Source: Congeria kusceri (taxonomy: Eukaryota; Mollusca; Bivalvia; Myida; Dreissenidae). From it: 64,000 bases of DNA. The stretch is from positions 17,034,980 through 17,098,979 of the forward strand of contig CM051034.1 of the NCBI GenBank assembly GCA_027627225.1, given 5' to 3'. Each line of letters begins with the position of its first letter. The first letter of the stretch is position 1. Below are positions 24,901 through 31,208 of the stretch, piece after piece. The notes beneath the pieces are model-generated. The model ran no database searches. It had not been told where the DNA came from and worked only from the letters and a program-made list of their open reading frames with translations. Position numbers and translations under genes: made by a program.

Positions 24901-26148
24901 CCCGATCCACAAAGAAGGTAGGGTCTGGGGCCCGATCCACAAAAAAAGAAGGTAGGTCTGGGGCCCTATCCACAAAGAAGGTAGGGTCTGGGGCCCTATC
25001 CACAAAGAAGGTAGGGTCTGGGGCCCTATCCACAAAGAAGGTAGGGTCTGGGGCCCTATCCACAAGAAGGTAGGGTCTGGGACCCTATCCACAAAGAAGG
25101 TAGGGTCTGGGGCCCGATCCACATATGTATACTACTGGTCCAGTGTTCACAAGAAGGTAGGGTCTGGGGCCCTATCCACAAAGAAGGTAGGGTCTGGGGC
25201 CCTATCCACAAGACGGTAGGGTCTGGGGCCCTATCCACAAGAAGGTAGGGTCTGGGACCCTATCCACAAAAAGGTAGGGTCTGGGGCCCTATCCACAAAG
25301 AAGGTAGGGTCTGGGGCCCTATCCACAAAGAAGGTAGGGTCTGGGGCCCTATCCACAAGAAGGTAGGGTCTGGGGCCCTATCCACAAGAAGGTAGGGTCT
25401 GGGGCCCGATCCACAAAGAAGGTAGGGTCTGGGGCCCTTTGCACAAAGCTCATAAGGACAATCTTAAGGCAAGTGATATTTAAGTAAAAACTTCAAATAA
25501 CAGTTTTCTTGTGAGAATCAATATTTTATATTTGAAATATGGTAAAATTAGAAGCATCATTTCATTTTTCACTAGATAAACCATTTTAGACAAAATAAAC
25601 TTTGGTTTAAATGAACCACTCACAGACTTTGGGAATTTTATGATTTTAATATATTTACTTAAATTTTCACTAAGGAGCATTTTGGATATGGGTCTGTTTC
25701 AGGTTCAGCTTCAGTATGAACTTATGCACGATGTTTTAGGACCAGAATCACAAATTTTGGTAGCAAAATAATAAATTGAATTGTTGGTGGATTACAAATA
25801 TAATTTATTAGAACTCTTCGGCACACACTTGCAACATGCTAAGATTTTATTGAAAAACTAACCACAATTCTTCTTTATCTAAATATTTCAAAATGGTATA
25901 AGTATGCATATTTTAGAGTTTCGGTTGTGATCTCTCAGATAATCCATGTGAACACAGGGCCAGACCGGGCCCGGAAATATTTCATATACGTGCTAGTCTA
26001 GCCTTACTACTCAATTACTAAACGAAAGTAGTTTTCCTGACGCCGTGAGTTTGAAAACGCCCATTGTATTCCCAGCCAGGTATACCGGTATGTACTTACC
26101 TATGGAAACATGTGGGTTGCTCAACACTTCACTTTTGCGTGACGTCAT
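861..26148 (-). CDS. SH3BP2: SH3BP2-type adaptor, whole gene model (11 coding exons)
   Basis: Cytoplasmic signalling adaptor predicted to bind membrane lipids through an N-terminal PH domain and phosphotyrosine proteins through a C-terminal SH2 domain. Vertebrate SH3BP2 works this way downstream of immune receptors and Syk/Src kinases. Exons in gene order: 26100-26148, 20508-20600, 17242-17344, 16038-16155, 15234-15295, 8703-8821, 7451-7569, 6628-6686, 3488-3551, 1933-1986, 861-1019. They total 999 bases (332 residues plus stop) with every phase matching. PH spans about residues 24-135. It opens with GFLRKQG and ends with the EWMLAI helix. The linker (about 142-220) has a DYAYIE tyrosine motif and PKKP-type prolines. 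SH2 spans about 232-320, with FLVRRS carrying the phosphotyrosine-binding Arg. Human SH3BP2 has 561 residues, and nearly all of the difference is the linker. The family call rests on PH-linker-SH2 order and on local matches such as VERL, F/RI-EKD and HNLP..RPY. SH2B adaptors are the main alternative and fit less well. Confidence 0.85.
1355..1602. mobile_element. Short inverted-repeat element, 'CTCCTAAGG' family (intron 10)
   Basis: Bounded by GGTATTCATAAAGCTCCTAA on the left and its inverse CCCTAAGGAGCTTTGTGAAT on the right, with an AT-rich centre and no coding capacity. Other copies lie at 25432-25692, 28203-28468, 52260-52525, 55222-56135 (split), 56148-56406, 56448-56710 and 56740-57250 (split). 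Confidence 0.8.
1933..1986 (-). CDS. SH3BP2: SH3BP2 exon 10, SH2 central strands
   Basis: Acceptor TTTCAG, donor GAAG|GTAGGT, exactly 18 codons. Encodes VLSVNIENSLKEFKIHEK, parallel to human VRNYRIFEK. Confidence 0.85.
2092..2540. mobile_element. 450-bp inverted-repeat element, copy 1
   Basis: Ends are CAATCTCATTAAAATCA and its inverse TGATTTTAATGAGATTG. The interior, for example GCCCTGCTGCGCCCAATGAA, is nearly identical to the copy at 6981-7424. No transposase is encoded, so it is a MITE-type element in SH3BP2 intron 9. Confidence 0.8.
3488..3551 (-). CDS. SH3BP2: SH3BP2 exon 9, SH2 FLVR strand
   Basis: Acceptor TTTGCAG, donor GGAG|GTAAGA. Encodes LLVAMPEGTFLVRRSRNDNK plus Glu. FLVRR supplies the conserved beta-B arginine that binds phosphotyrosine. 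Confidence 0.9.
4290..6610. repeat. 42-bp minisatellite, about 55 copies (SH3BP2 intron 8)
   Basis: The unit contains GGTAGTGGCGATTTCTACTA and TCGACGGAAAGTGTGGCATT. Because 42 is a multiple of three, long spurious frames arise (a 254-residue frame of RNRHYLNATL-like repeats on the minus strand). A longer period of about 320 bases is visible: the segment with TGTAAAATTAAGG recurs near 5037 and 5359 and again near 6100. Confidence 0.92.
6628..6686 (-). CDS. SH3BP2: SH3BP2 exon 8, SH2 start
   Basis: Acceptor TTTCAG, donor AAAG|GTAGGT. Encodes VVISRSSFQYEGSSRDDVE, which aligns with human VFVNTTESCEVE at the start of the SH2 domain. A 42-bp tandem array begins about 20 bases past the donor. Confidence 0.8.
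6981..7424. mobile_element. 450-bp inverted-repeat element, copy 2
   Basis: Same termini and interior as the copy at 2092-2540. Its right end lies about 25 bases from the GC donor of SH3BP2 exon 7. Confidence 0.8.
7451..7569 (-). CDS. SH3BP2: SH3BP2 exon 7, proline-rich linker, GC donor
   Basis: Acceptor ATTTCAG. Encodes PFKPSFTQDTSPTSKSPK and later APQTLPKKPVVKK, with basic-proline motifs of SH3-ligand type. The best donor is AAG|GCAAGT, a GC-AG intron with otherwise ideal consensus. It gives phase 0 into exon 8, and no GT donor nearby keeps the frame. Confidence 0.75.
8259..8363 (-). CDS. Candidate SH3BP2 cassette exon between exons 6 and 7
   Basis: An open segment containing NDEEYSEIEDRDEPR ends at a good donor, AGAG|GTAATA. 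With acceptor TAGCAG (exon start 8363) it is 105 bases, phase 1 in and out, and would insert 35 residues without breaking frame. The stronger-looking acceptor TTTTAG (start 8347) gives phase 2 and would break the frame after exon 6. The acidic tyrosine content fits an adaptor linker. It is left out of the main model because the 11 exons close without it. Confidence 0.4.
8703..8821 (-). CDS. SH3BP2: SH3BP2 exon 6, acidic tyrosine linker
   Basis: Acceptor TATTAG, donor GAAG|GTAGCG. Encodes a linker with VVDEGDYAYIEKEVV then PDQIPAPDPRN. The paired tyrosines in acidic surroundings resemble phosphorylated linker sites of vertebrate SH3BP2. Little primary sequence is conserved, so phase continuity is the main support. 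Confidence 0.75.
8878..9305. repeat. 55-bp array with internal palindromes (intron 5)
   Basis: CCAATACCCAGCTCGG-type starts recur at 8888, 8943, 8998 and 9053, after which the array degenerates. Each unit holds the imperfect palindrome AATACCCAG/CTGGGTATT. No gene is present. Confidence 0.8.
9306..10310. other. AT-rich intron, nothing recognised
   Basis: Part of SH3BP2 intron 5. No exon, RNA gene or strong repeat seen. Confidence 0.6.
10967..12210. repeat. 1.3-kb dispersed repeat, copy 1
   Basis: Begins GGCGTAGCTGTCAAAGATCA and shares most of its length with 12911-14266, including GGGACCAAAAAAGCTGGGGT and CACGTAACCGATCAT. It has no open frame of note. It is probably a decayed non-autonomous transposon. 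Confidence 0.75.
12797..12870 (+). repeat. tRNA-like sequence (SINE head)
   Basis: Contains AATGGCCAAGAGGTTAGCGC (A-box-like) and TTTTCGAATCTCGGTGGGAG (B-box-like) but no paired acceptor stem, so it is not a working tRNA gene. A T-rich TTGTTG tail leads into the next repeat. Confidence 0.55.
12911..14266. repeat. 1.3-kb dispersed repeat, copy 2
   Basis: Direct-orientation partner of 10967-12210, with substitutions and small indels throughout. A third copy of only the leading GGCGTAGCTGTCTAA edge occurs near 21067. Confidence 0.75.
14267..15018. other. AT-rich intron, nothing recognised
   Basis: SH3BP2 intron 5. No exon or repeat of known type seen. Confidence 0.55.
15030..15210 (+). mobile_element. 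tRNA-derived SINE, family 1
   Basis: The head carries GGTTCCGGGTTCGATACCC (B box). The body carries GGTTCTTCCCAGGAAAC, and the tail ends AATAAATAGGTTTTAACTA. The same body and tail occur at 16895-17114, 40866-41093, 57239-57330 and 58983-59125. It ends about 24 bases from SH3BP2 exon 5. Confidence 0.75.
15234..15295 (-). CDS. SH3BP2: SH3BP2 exon 5, PH C-terminal helix
   Basis: Acceptor TTGCAG, donor CAAAT|GTAATA. Encodes EWMLAIKNEMLRAHKFSDEQ, the closing PH helix with its invariant Trp (human RKSWMALLRREI). The two final bases join the next exon to give Ile. Confidence 0.85.
15895..16014 (+). repeat. GTA/GTT/GAA trinucleotide tract
   Basis: Interrupted trinucleotide repeat in intron 4, starting about 20 bases from the exon 4 donor. 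It produces spurious poly-Val and poly-Thr frames. Confidence 0.9.
16038..16155 (-). CDS. SH3BP2: SH3BP2 exon 4, PH domain late strands
   Basis: Acceptor GGCGCAG, preceded by a GTT tract as read on the minus strand. The donor AAAG|GTTTGC is weak. Encodes LMFKLVPDEKHTDHILYF and CVTDDVRK, the PH beta5-beta7 region. Confidence 0.85.
16462..16560 (+). repeat. tRNA-Val-like sequence, SINE family 3
   Basis: Contains TTGTAACGCACTGGCTTTAC and GGTCGCAGGTTCGAGCCA, followed by CCACTAACTCCTA. The copy at 31236-31325 has the same head and CTACTAACTAG. Arm pairing is poor, so it is a SINE head and not a tRNA gene. Confidence 0.6.
16895..17114 (-). mobile_element. tRNA-derived SINE, family 1, full copy
   Basis: On the minus strand the head is GGTCGCGGTGGCGTAGTGGA with B box GGGTTCGATCCCC. 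The body is AGTACTGGTTCTATCTAAGA and the tail AAATAAATAGGTTTAAACTA. It lies in SH3BP2 intron 3. Confidence 0.8.
17242..17344 (-). CDS. SH3BP2: SH3BP2 exon 3, PH domain middle strands
   Basis: Acceptor TTCCAG, donor AGAAG|GTAATA, phase 2 in and out. Encodes RQKFVVLSRGCLYVYRDE and on to LSINLGHYR, matching the human PH stretch RFVIIHKRCVYYF. Confidence 0.88.
17502..20032. mobile_element. Inverted-repeat element split by a 1.5-kb insertion
   Basis: Ends GGGCCCGAAACTTTCATTAA and AACCTCGGGCCC with long inverted arms of CTCAA-rich sequence. It matches 37044-38018 in opposite orientation. Relative to that intact copy it is interrupted at about 17843-19396, and ATTTA flanks both sides of the insert, consistent with a target duplication. 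SH3BP2 intron 2. Confidence 0.75.
19237..19396. repeat. Long near-perfect hairpin
   Basis: Arms of roughly 60 bases: GAATATTAGGTTAGTGTCTT continues through AATTTATCCGAC, and the inverse is on the right. GGCTTACACGGC and GCCGTGTAAACC form the inner stem. It is the terminal structure of the insert nested in the element at 17502-20032. Confidence 0.85.
20045..20275. mobile_element. Palindromic element, 'GCACAGGCTAATCC' family
   Basis: Starts GAGGCGTGTCGTGGGAAACC and ends with the inverse CCCACGACACGCCTC. Internal copies of GTGTCGTCCCGGATTAGCCT lie on both sides. Other copies: 45478-45728, 51285-51405 (short), 52932-53203, 53655-53720 (fragment), 56897-57150, 62538-62800. Confidence 0.85.
20508..20600 (-). 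CDS. SH3BP2: SH3BP2 exon 2, PH domain strand 1
   Basis: Acceptor TTTCAG, donor ATAT|GTAAGT. Encodes VQELLKVEHF followed by GFLRKQGWWERL, the first PH strand (G-x-L-x-K). The last base joins the next exon to give Trp in W-R-Q-K-F-V-V-L, a typical PH strand 2. Confidence 0.8.
20865..21055. repeat. Short tandem repeats
   Basis: Three near-identical 21-base units (CATGAGTGTCAGGTCAATA) at 20865-20940, then GGTGCGGT/GGTACGGT runs at 20988-21055. SH3BP2 intron 1. Confidence 0.8.
21935..22715. repeat. 55-60-bp minisatellite, about 12 copies
   Basis: The unit contains CGTACGTTTCTAAATTTAGA followed by CTACACTGACATTTACTGTC. Copies drift strongly toward both ends. SH3BP2 intron 1. Confidence 0.85.
22850..25431. 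repeat. 30-bp minisatellite with higher-order repeats, about 84 copies
   Basis: The unit contains AGAAGGTAGGGTCTGGGGCC and CTATCCACAAA, with 28-, 29- and 31-base variants. A separate spacer (CATATGTATACTACTGG..CAGTGTTCAC) recurs near 22834, 22893, 23572, 24201, 24523 and 25122. Distances of about 921-951 bases between matching spacers show a recent duplication of the whole block. The frames of up to 271 residues are repeat artefacts. Confidence 0.95.
25432..25692. mobile_element. 'CTCCTAAGG' inverted-repeat element abutting the 30-bp array
   Basis: Starts GGGGCCCTTTGCACAAAGCT and ends CTAAGGAGCATTTTGGATAT, with the family's AT-rich core. The array unit next to it carries the same terminal sequence (GGGGCCCTATCCACAAAG). 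Confidence 0.75.
26100..26148 (-). CDS. SH3BP2: SH3BP2 exon 1 (start codon)
   Basis: Encodes MTSRKSEVLSNPHVSI plus one base of the next codon. The start has A at -3, and the donor is ATAG|GTAAGT. The junction codon gives VSIGVQELL, which parallels the human start ...AIGAQNLL. The ATG lies inside a perfect TGACGTCA palindrome (26140-26147). Confidence 0.75.
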
Positions 26149-28202
26149 CTTTTCAGATTGACAAGTCTACATCCCCTGTCTCACACAAGTCTACAAAAAA
26201 TATCCACTAAATCCACGCACACACGAAGTTCACATGGTAATTGTTGTATCCAGTTATGTCTGATACTTGTACGGAACAAAATCTCGTAAAGCAAACTCAT
26301 AACTTCCTCGTATGTCTCTTCATCTTCGCTGAATTAAAAATACAAACAAGCTGTGTTAACCAATACCACAGTTGGGTTGTACAGTAATATAACTTGCCGG
26401 TTGAAGGCATGTAAACCATATTTTAAAAGCGTTAAGCCATCAGAAGTAACACCGATATATGTGGTTCGTTTAACACCGTGTTAAACAAACAAGAAAATAT
26501 GTCAGCCACAGAAATTTGTACGGCGAGTTGCGCTCTTTAAACACAGACAAGTTTTATTCTTCGTGTTGAAACGACATGAAATTTTAAATATAACCTGTCG
26601 TTTAAAGGCATGTAAACCATAAAAGCGTTAAGCCATCAGAAGTAGCAACGTTAGACATGGTTCGTTTAACACCTTTTTAAACAAACAAGAAAATATGTCT
26701 GCCCAAGGCATTTTGAACGCTGCACTGCGTCCTGTAAACACAGACAAGTTTTAAACGTTATGTTTAAACGATATAAAATAGTAAATGCCAACTTTCTTCT
26801 AAATCAAAGCAACCCGTTTGCGTTAACGTCATCGGTAATAGTACATGTACCAAATAGGGTAATTATATTGTGCACAATGGACAGCCGAGAGTTGGTAATT
26901 TGAACTTATTTAGTCTTTGAAACTTACCAACGCCGGATTGTGTTTATATGCAAGTCAGAATATAGCTGACCTTCAGTAATACATTGTATACGCAATTATT
27001 TAAAATCGACTATTCGGTGTGCTTCAAGTTGTCGGTACACTCACCACTCGCTATTGCGATCGGGGTTCGATTCGTTCTCAGCACAAATGAGTTCGGTTCG
27101 TAGTCATTATAATAGACTTTTCCTTGTCCGCTGGTTTTAACTCCGGTGCCTCAATTCCAAATCAGCAGCAGATCATTTTGAAGAGAAACATACGGGACAC
27201 CTTAAACGTACGTCAATATTTATGTGTTTTAAGTGTTACAAGAAAAGAACTTACGCAAAATCATAAAGCTACATTTACCGCAAATAAACCCTAATCGTAC
27301 AACTGCAATGTTGGAAAAGGCTAATGGAGTAAAGGAATTAAAATGAGTTTTCAGCAGAACCTATACAGATGAAAATTGTATCCATACTTAAATATTCGTC
27401 TCACATTCGGGACCGCTTATAAAGTTGCGGTGCGGAAGACGGTAATAAATTATGATCTGAAACATTCAATATCTGAACATCTCAAGATATTACCGCAAAT
27501 AAACCCTAATCGTACAACTGCAATGTTGGAAAAGGTTAATGGAGTAAAAGAAATAAAATGAGTTTTCAGCAGAACCTATACAGATGAAAATTGTATCCAT
27601 AATTAAATATTCGTCTCACGTCTCGCGTGTATAACAACTTTGTCCAAAGATTTTTGATTTCAAGTTTCTCGGACAATTTTCGAAAACTGTCCAGTCGGAC
27701 GGCTGAAATAAATTAAAAACAAGAGTCTGTGTTAGGTTAACACACATGCCCCCGGTTGGTGCTGGATAGCCCATTTCTTAGTCCAAATTAGGTCAAGGTC
27801 AGGTTGGGTGATATCGGTGGATTGGGGATGGTCATAAGCAACAAATGTGTAAGTATCCAAGTGTTGTAGTAAGCGGTGTTGGTGCTAGACGAAACGGTAA
27901 AATCTACTTAACCTTGACACGGACGGACGGACGGACAGGACAATCACTTTATGCCTCCCCTTCGAGAGGCCGGGGGGGGGGGGGATAAAAATAAAATTAT
28001 ATTTAAACACATTTTTGTTCGCAACAAACATGAAGAAGGCAATAATACCTCAATTCAACGTTTGTTATATAATACGCGTATAAAATGAAGATGATTTACG
28101 TTACATCAATATATGTTTAACAGTGTTTTACATTCTTAGTTGAAACCTTTTAATATCAATAAGGAATACGGCATCCGTGGAAATAACTTTTTTTTCTATT
28201 TC

Positions 28203-28468
28203 TGGGGTGGTATTCACGAAGCATCTTAAGTTAAATTTTATCCTTATCCTTAAATTTGGAAATTTCCTCAACTATATAATTCCATAAAGAAACAGTTTAG
28301 CATTAAGTAACTCTTTAAAATAGCATCAATATGAAACTGTTATTTGAGCAATATCAACAACATATGCGTCTGTTTATTAAGTAAAGAAATATAATACATT
28401 CCAATTTTGCACTTAAGTGAAAATATTTAAAAAAATTACTTAAGATGCTTTGTGAATACCAGCCCAGG
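28203..28468. mobile_element. 'CTCCTAAGG'-related inverted-repeat element
   Basis: GGTATTCACGAAGCATCTTA on the left and its inverse AAGATGCTTTGTGAATACC on the right. This is a subfamily shared with 56148-56406 and 56448-56710. Confidence 0.8.
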
Positions 28469-29929
28469 TAAATTATTTTGTACAATATTGGTTTTGCTTT
28501 TCAATCCGAGAAACTAAAAATCAACAAACCCTGGTCTTAAACTTCGTTCAAATAAACCGCGATTACCCTGCGCGATTATGTGTATTAAAAGTTTTATACT
28601 TCATGATATCCATCATTAATTCAATAAGGAATATCTTTCAATATTAGTAATTCACCGAATACCTACTTGAACTTCCTTCCATGGATACAGATTTTACAGA
28701 TCGAGACAGCCTTTAAGAGTTTTCATCGTTTAAAAGCAAACGGTGCGTATCTGGTACTTTAAACTAAATGACTTGAAGCATTATTATACCTAGAGCAATA
28801 AAAGCGCGGGATCGAGTGCTAAGATACTCAACTAGAACTCCGCGAGTCGAATGTGTTGCCTGACGGGGCATACCTCAAGTATGATATGAGCAATTATGCC
28901 AAAACCGAACTTAACCTTCCTTTTATGCCTACTAACACTTCCACAAAGTTTCATAAAGAATGAACAAAAACGTTTTACGTTAAAGTCTGTACAAGCCTTA
29001 TCTGAACGATTTTTTTTTTTTTTAAAGGAGTATAACTCAAGTACGATACGAGCAATTATGTCGAAAATCGAACTTAACCTTCCTATTTTTGCCTACTAAG
29101 GCTTCCAAAAATGTTCATAATAATAGCAAATAGTTATTGTCTGCGCAAACTGAAGGGGACGCCGCCGCCAAAAGTAACCCCTATATGTCGCTTGAAAGCG
29201 ACACAATAAGTCCTCAGATACGGGAAATGACCTTTAGCTTTCAATTGTTTAAGTGCTTCAAAGAAGTATGTTTATCTAAGTACTCGTCAATAGATTTGTG
29301 TGAAACTTAACCTAATGTTTCCGGTTTCGACCAATTGAATTGAGCTTTGATTAATGAACGTTTATTTATTCTGATGTTTCATAGGATTTATGAATCGTAA
29401 ACAAACATGTCCGTGGTTACTCGTTCTATAGCTGGCAATCTGCATTGTGTCCACCAGTGTCGCTTCTCGCAATTAGACGAAAGCAGTGACGTCACACTCT
29501 ATGTATAGAATGGACAATTTGGTTAATCGATTACGTAATATGCAGAAAGTATAGATCTCTATAACAAGGAAGCTATTAACTTCCTAAAGACTAACCGGAC
29601 AATGAATCAACAATGAATAAATTCCAACTGTACAATCAAAATAACGATATTCAATGATATTCAATGAGCTTTATAAAAGTTTAAGTTGAGTTTCACGAAA
29701 AACTAAACTCATTAATAAATTAATTATTTTCGACATTTACTCATCTTTTTTTTCAAATCCATTCTATTCATCATCTAATTAAAATGCCACATAAAGCCCT
29801 TAAAAATATACATGTTTTATCCTTGGGAGGTTACGCCAAATTTCAGATTATCCTGTATAAATAGCTTTTTATTCCTTTGTCAGTCTGACAGAGAATGACG
29901 TAAAATACCGGTATGTGTTACATAAAGAT

Positions 29930-30190
29930 ATTATGTATTGAGATATTATATTTAAGAAATAATTATCGATTTGAGTTGTTTATCTGTAAATAAAAAACGA
30001 TTTTGAGTTCAGATGCGTAGGAATACGAGCATCAGAACGAAAAATCGTTGTAAATTTACAACTATAAAGCAAAAATTAGTTTGATTCTAACATGACGTTA
30101 CAACATATTATGCAATTACAACTATATTTTACAGTTTCGGAACTACTTTTTTGAGTTGTTATTGGCAATTTAACAACGGGACTTTTTCTT
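29930..30190 (+). repeat. Dispersed repeat, also twice in IDE
   Basis: Shares TTAAGAAATAATT, TTGATTCTAACATGA and GGCAATTTAACA-like blocks with 50385-50680 (same orientation) and 48606-48925 (inverted). Confidence 0.65.
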
Positions 30191-30788
30191 CTTTGTTTAT
30201 AGAAAGCTATGTGCGTGTCATAATTTATAAACGACAAATATAACTGTGACAGTATTATCCTTATGAACCCACATGTATTAAAGGTATAAAATGGGTTAGC
30301 ATCACGGATACACGGTGGCGGACATACTACATGGATTGGTAATCAATTTTGTAATTATATTTGACGATTCTAGACCCAGACATAGACATAGTATTTACAA
30401 TTCCCGCTGTCTAATTGATGGGTTAGCATAGCCCTGTGGCTACAATCAACATATAGCGAATCCTTTCGCGAAACCACTTGATTTATGGTCCATAAGTCAA
30501 GAACTACTACTATACCTAACACATGTATAACACATACATTACAAATGTAGTAAATAATGTAATACAATTCTTTTTAATTTGGTCAACAATTCGGTAAACA
30601 CATCCGGACATGTACCCGTACCTTACAGCAAGTGAACGTATCTAATTAATAAATGTTATGCACATATATACAATAAATTTACCAATTAACCTGAAAATGC
30701 TGGAACTAAGGCAAGGCCAGTCCCCATGTCCATATCTTACAGGACTGATTGACATATACAAATAATTTAACATATACAAAGCAATCCA

Positions 30789-31208
30789 TCACGCCTTGAT
30801 CAACAATTCGAGTTCCCTTTCAATGCCCCGCACCACCCTGTGGTTCATGAACACGAGCGTCCCGTCAGGCAGGAACCGGCTCAGTATCAGGCACATTCTC
30901 TCCCCTTTGAGCGACGCCTCCGCTGGTTGGTTCAGCACCCTGAGATAGTCCTGCGTATAGCGTATCAATATCTTGAGCACGTGCTCCGCTATGGTTCTGT
31001 TTTCGTTCTTGTGGCAGACGAGCGTAAAGCACGTGTTTCCGGTCCCCAGCCAGACGACAATCTTCTCTTCCGGGTACGGGGCCCCGACCGGAAGTCGCAG
31101 GAAGCCGAGTTCGAACTGCGGAAGCTGGTCGTCTTGACTGAGCGACTGGACCTCCTCCTCCACCGACCTGTTCGTTACACTTCGCCGGAACTGGAACTCG
31201 GAGTGTAC
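30789..31208 (-). CDS. AP5S1: AP5S1 exon 2 and stop
   Basis: Acceptor ATTTCAG. Encodes VHSEFQFRRSV, then FELGFLRLP, KIVVWLGTGNTCFTLV, LKILIRYTQDYLRVL and LILSRFLPDGTLVFMNH, ending at TGA. Two open frames in other registers over the same DNA are shadows. Confidence 0.87.
   Translation of the reverse strand, partial: VHSEFQFRRSVTNRSVEEEVQSLSQDDQLPQFELGFLRLPVGAPYPEEKIVVWLGTGNTCFTLVCHKNENRTIAEHVLKILIRYTQDYLRVLNQPAEASLKGERMCLILSRFLPDGTLVFMNHRVVRGIERELELLIKA

Larger units (their letters stand above)
26149..30788. other. Intergenic region between SH3BP2 and AP5S1
   Basis: No coding exon recognised. It holds two tandem segment duplications (about 26390-26570 with 26591-26760, and 27276-27385 with 27489-27603), a bivalve-type dispersed repeat with GGACGGACGG and a G run (27719-27985), an inverted-repeat element (28203-28468), a diverged pair near 28870-29110, and a dispersed repeat at 29930-30190. 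The SH3BP2 promoter should lie just right of 26148. No TATA box is evident there. Confidence 0.6.
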
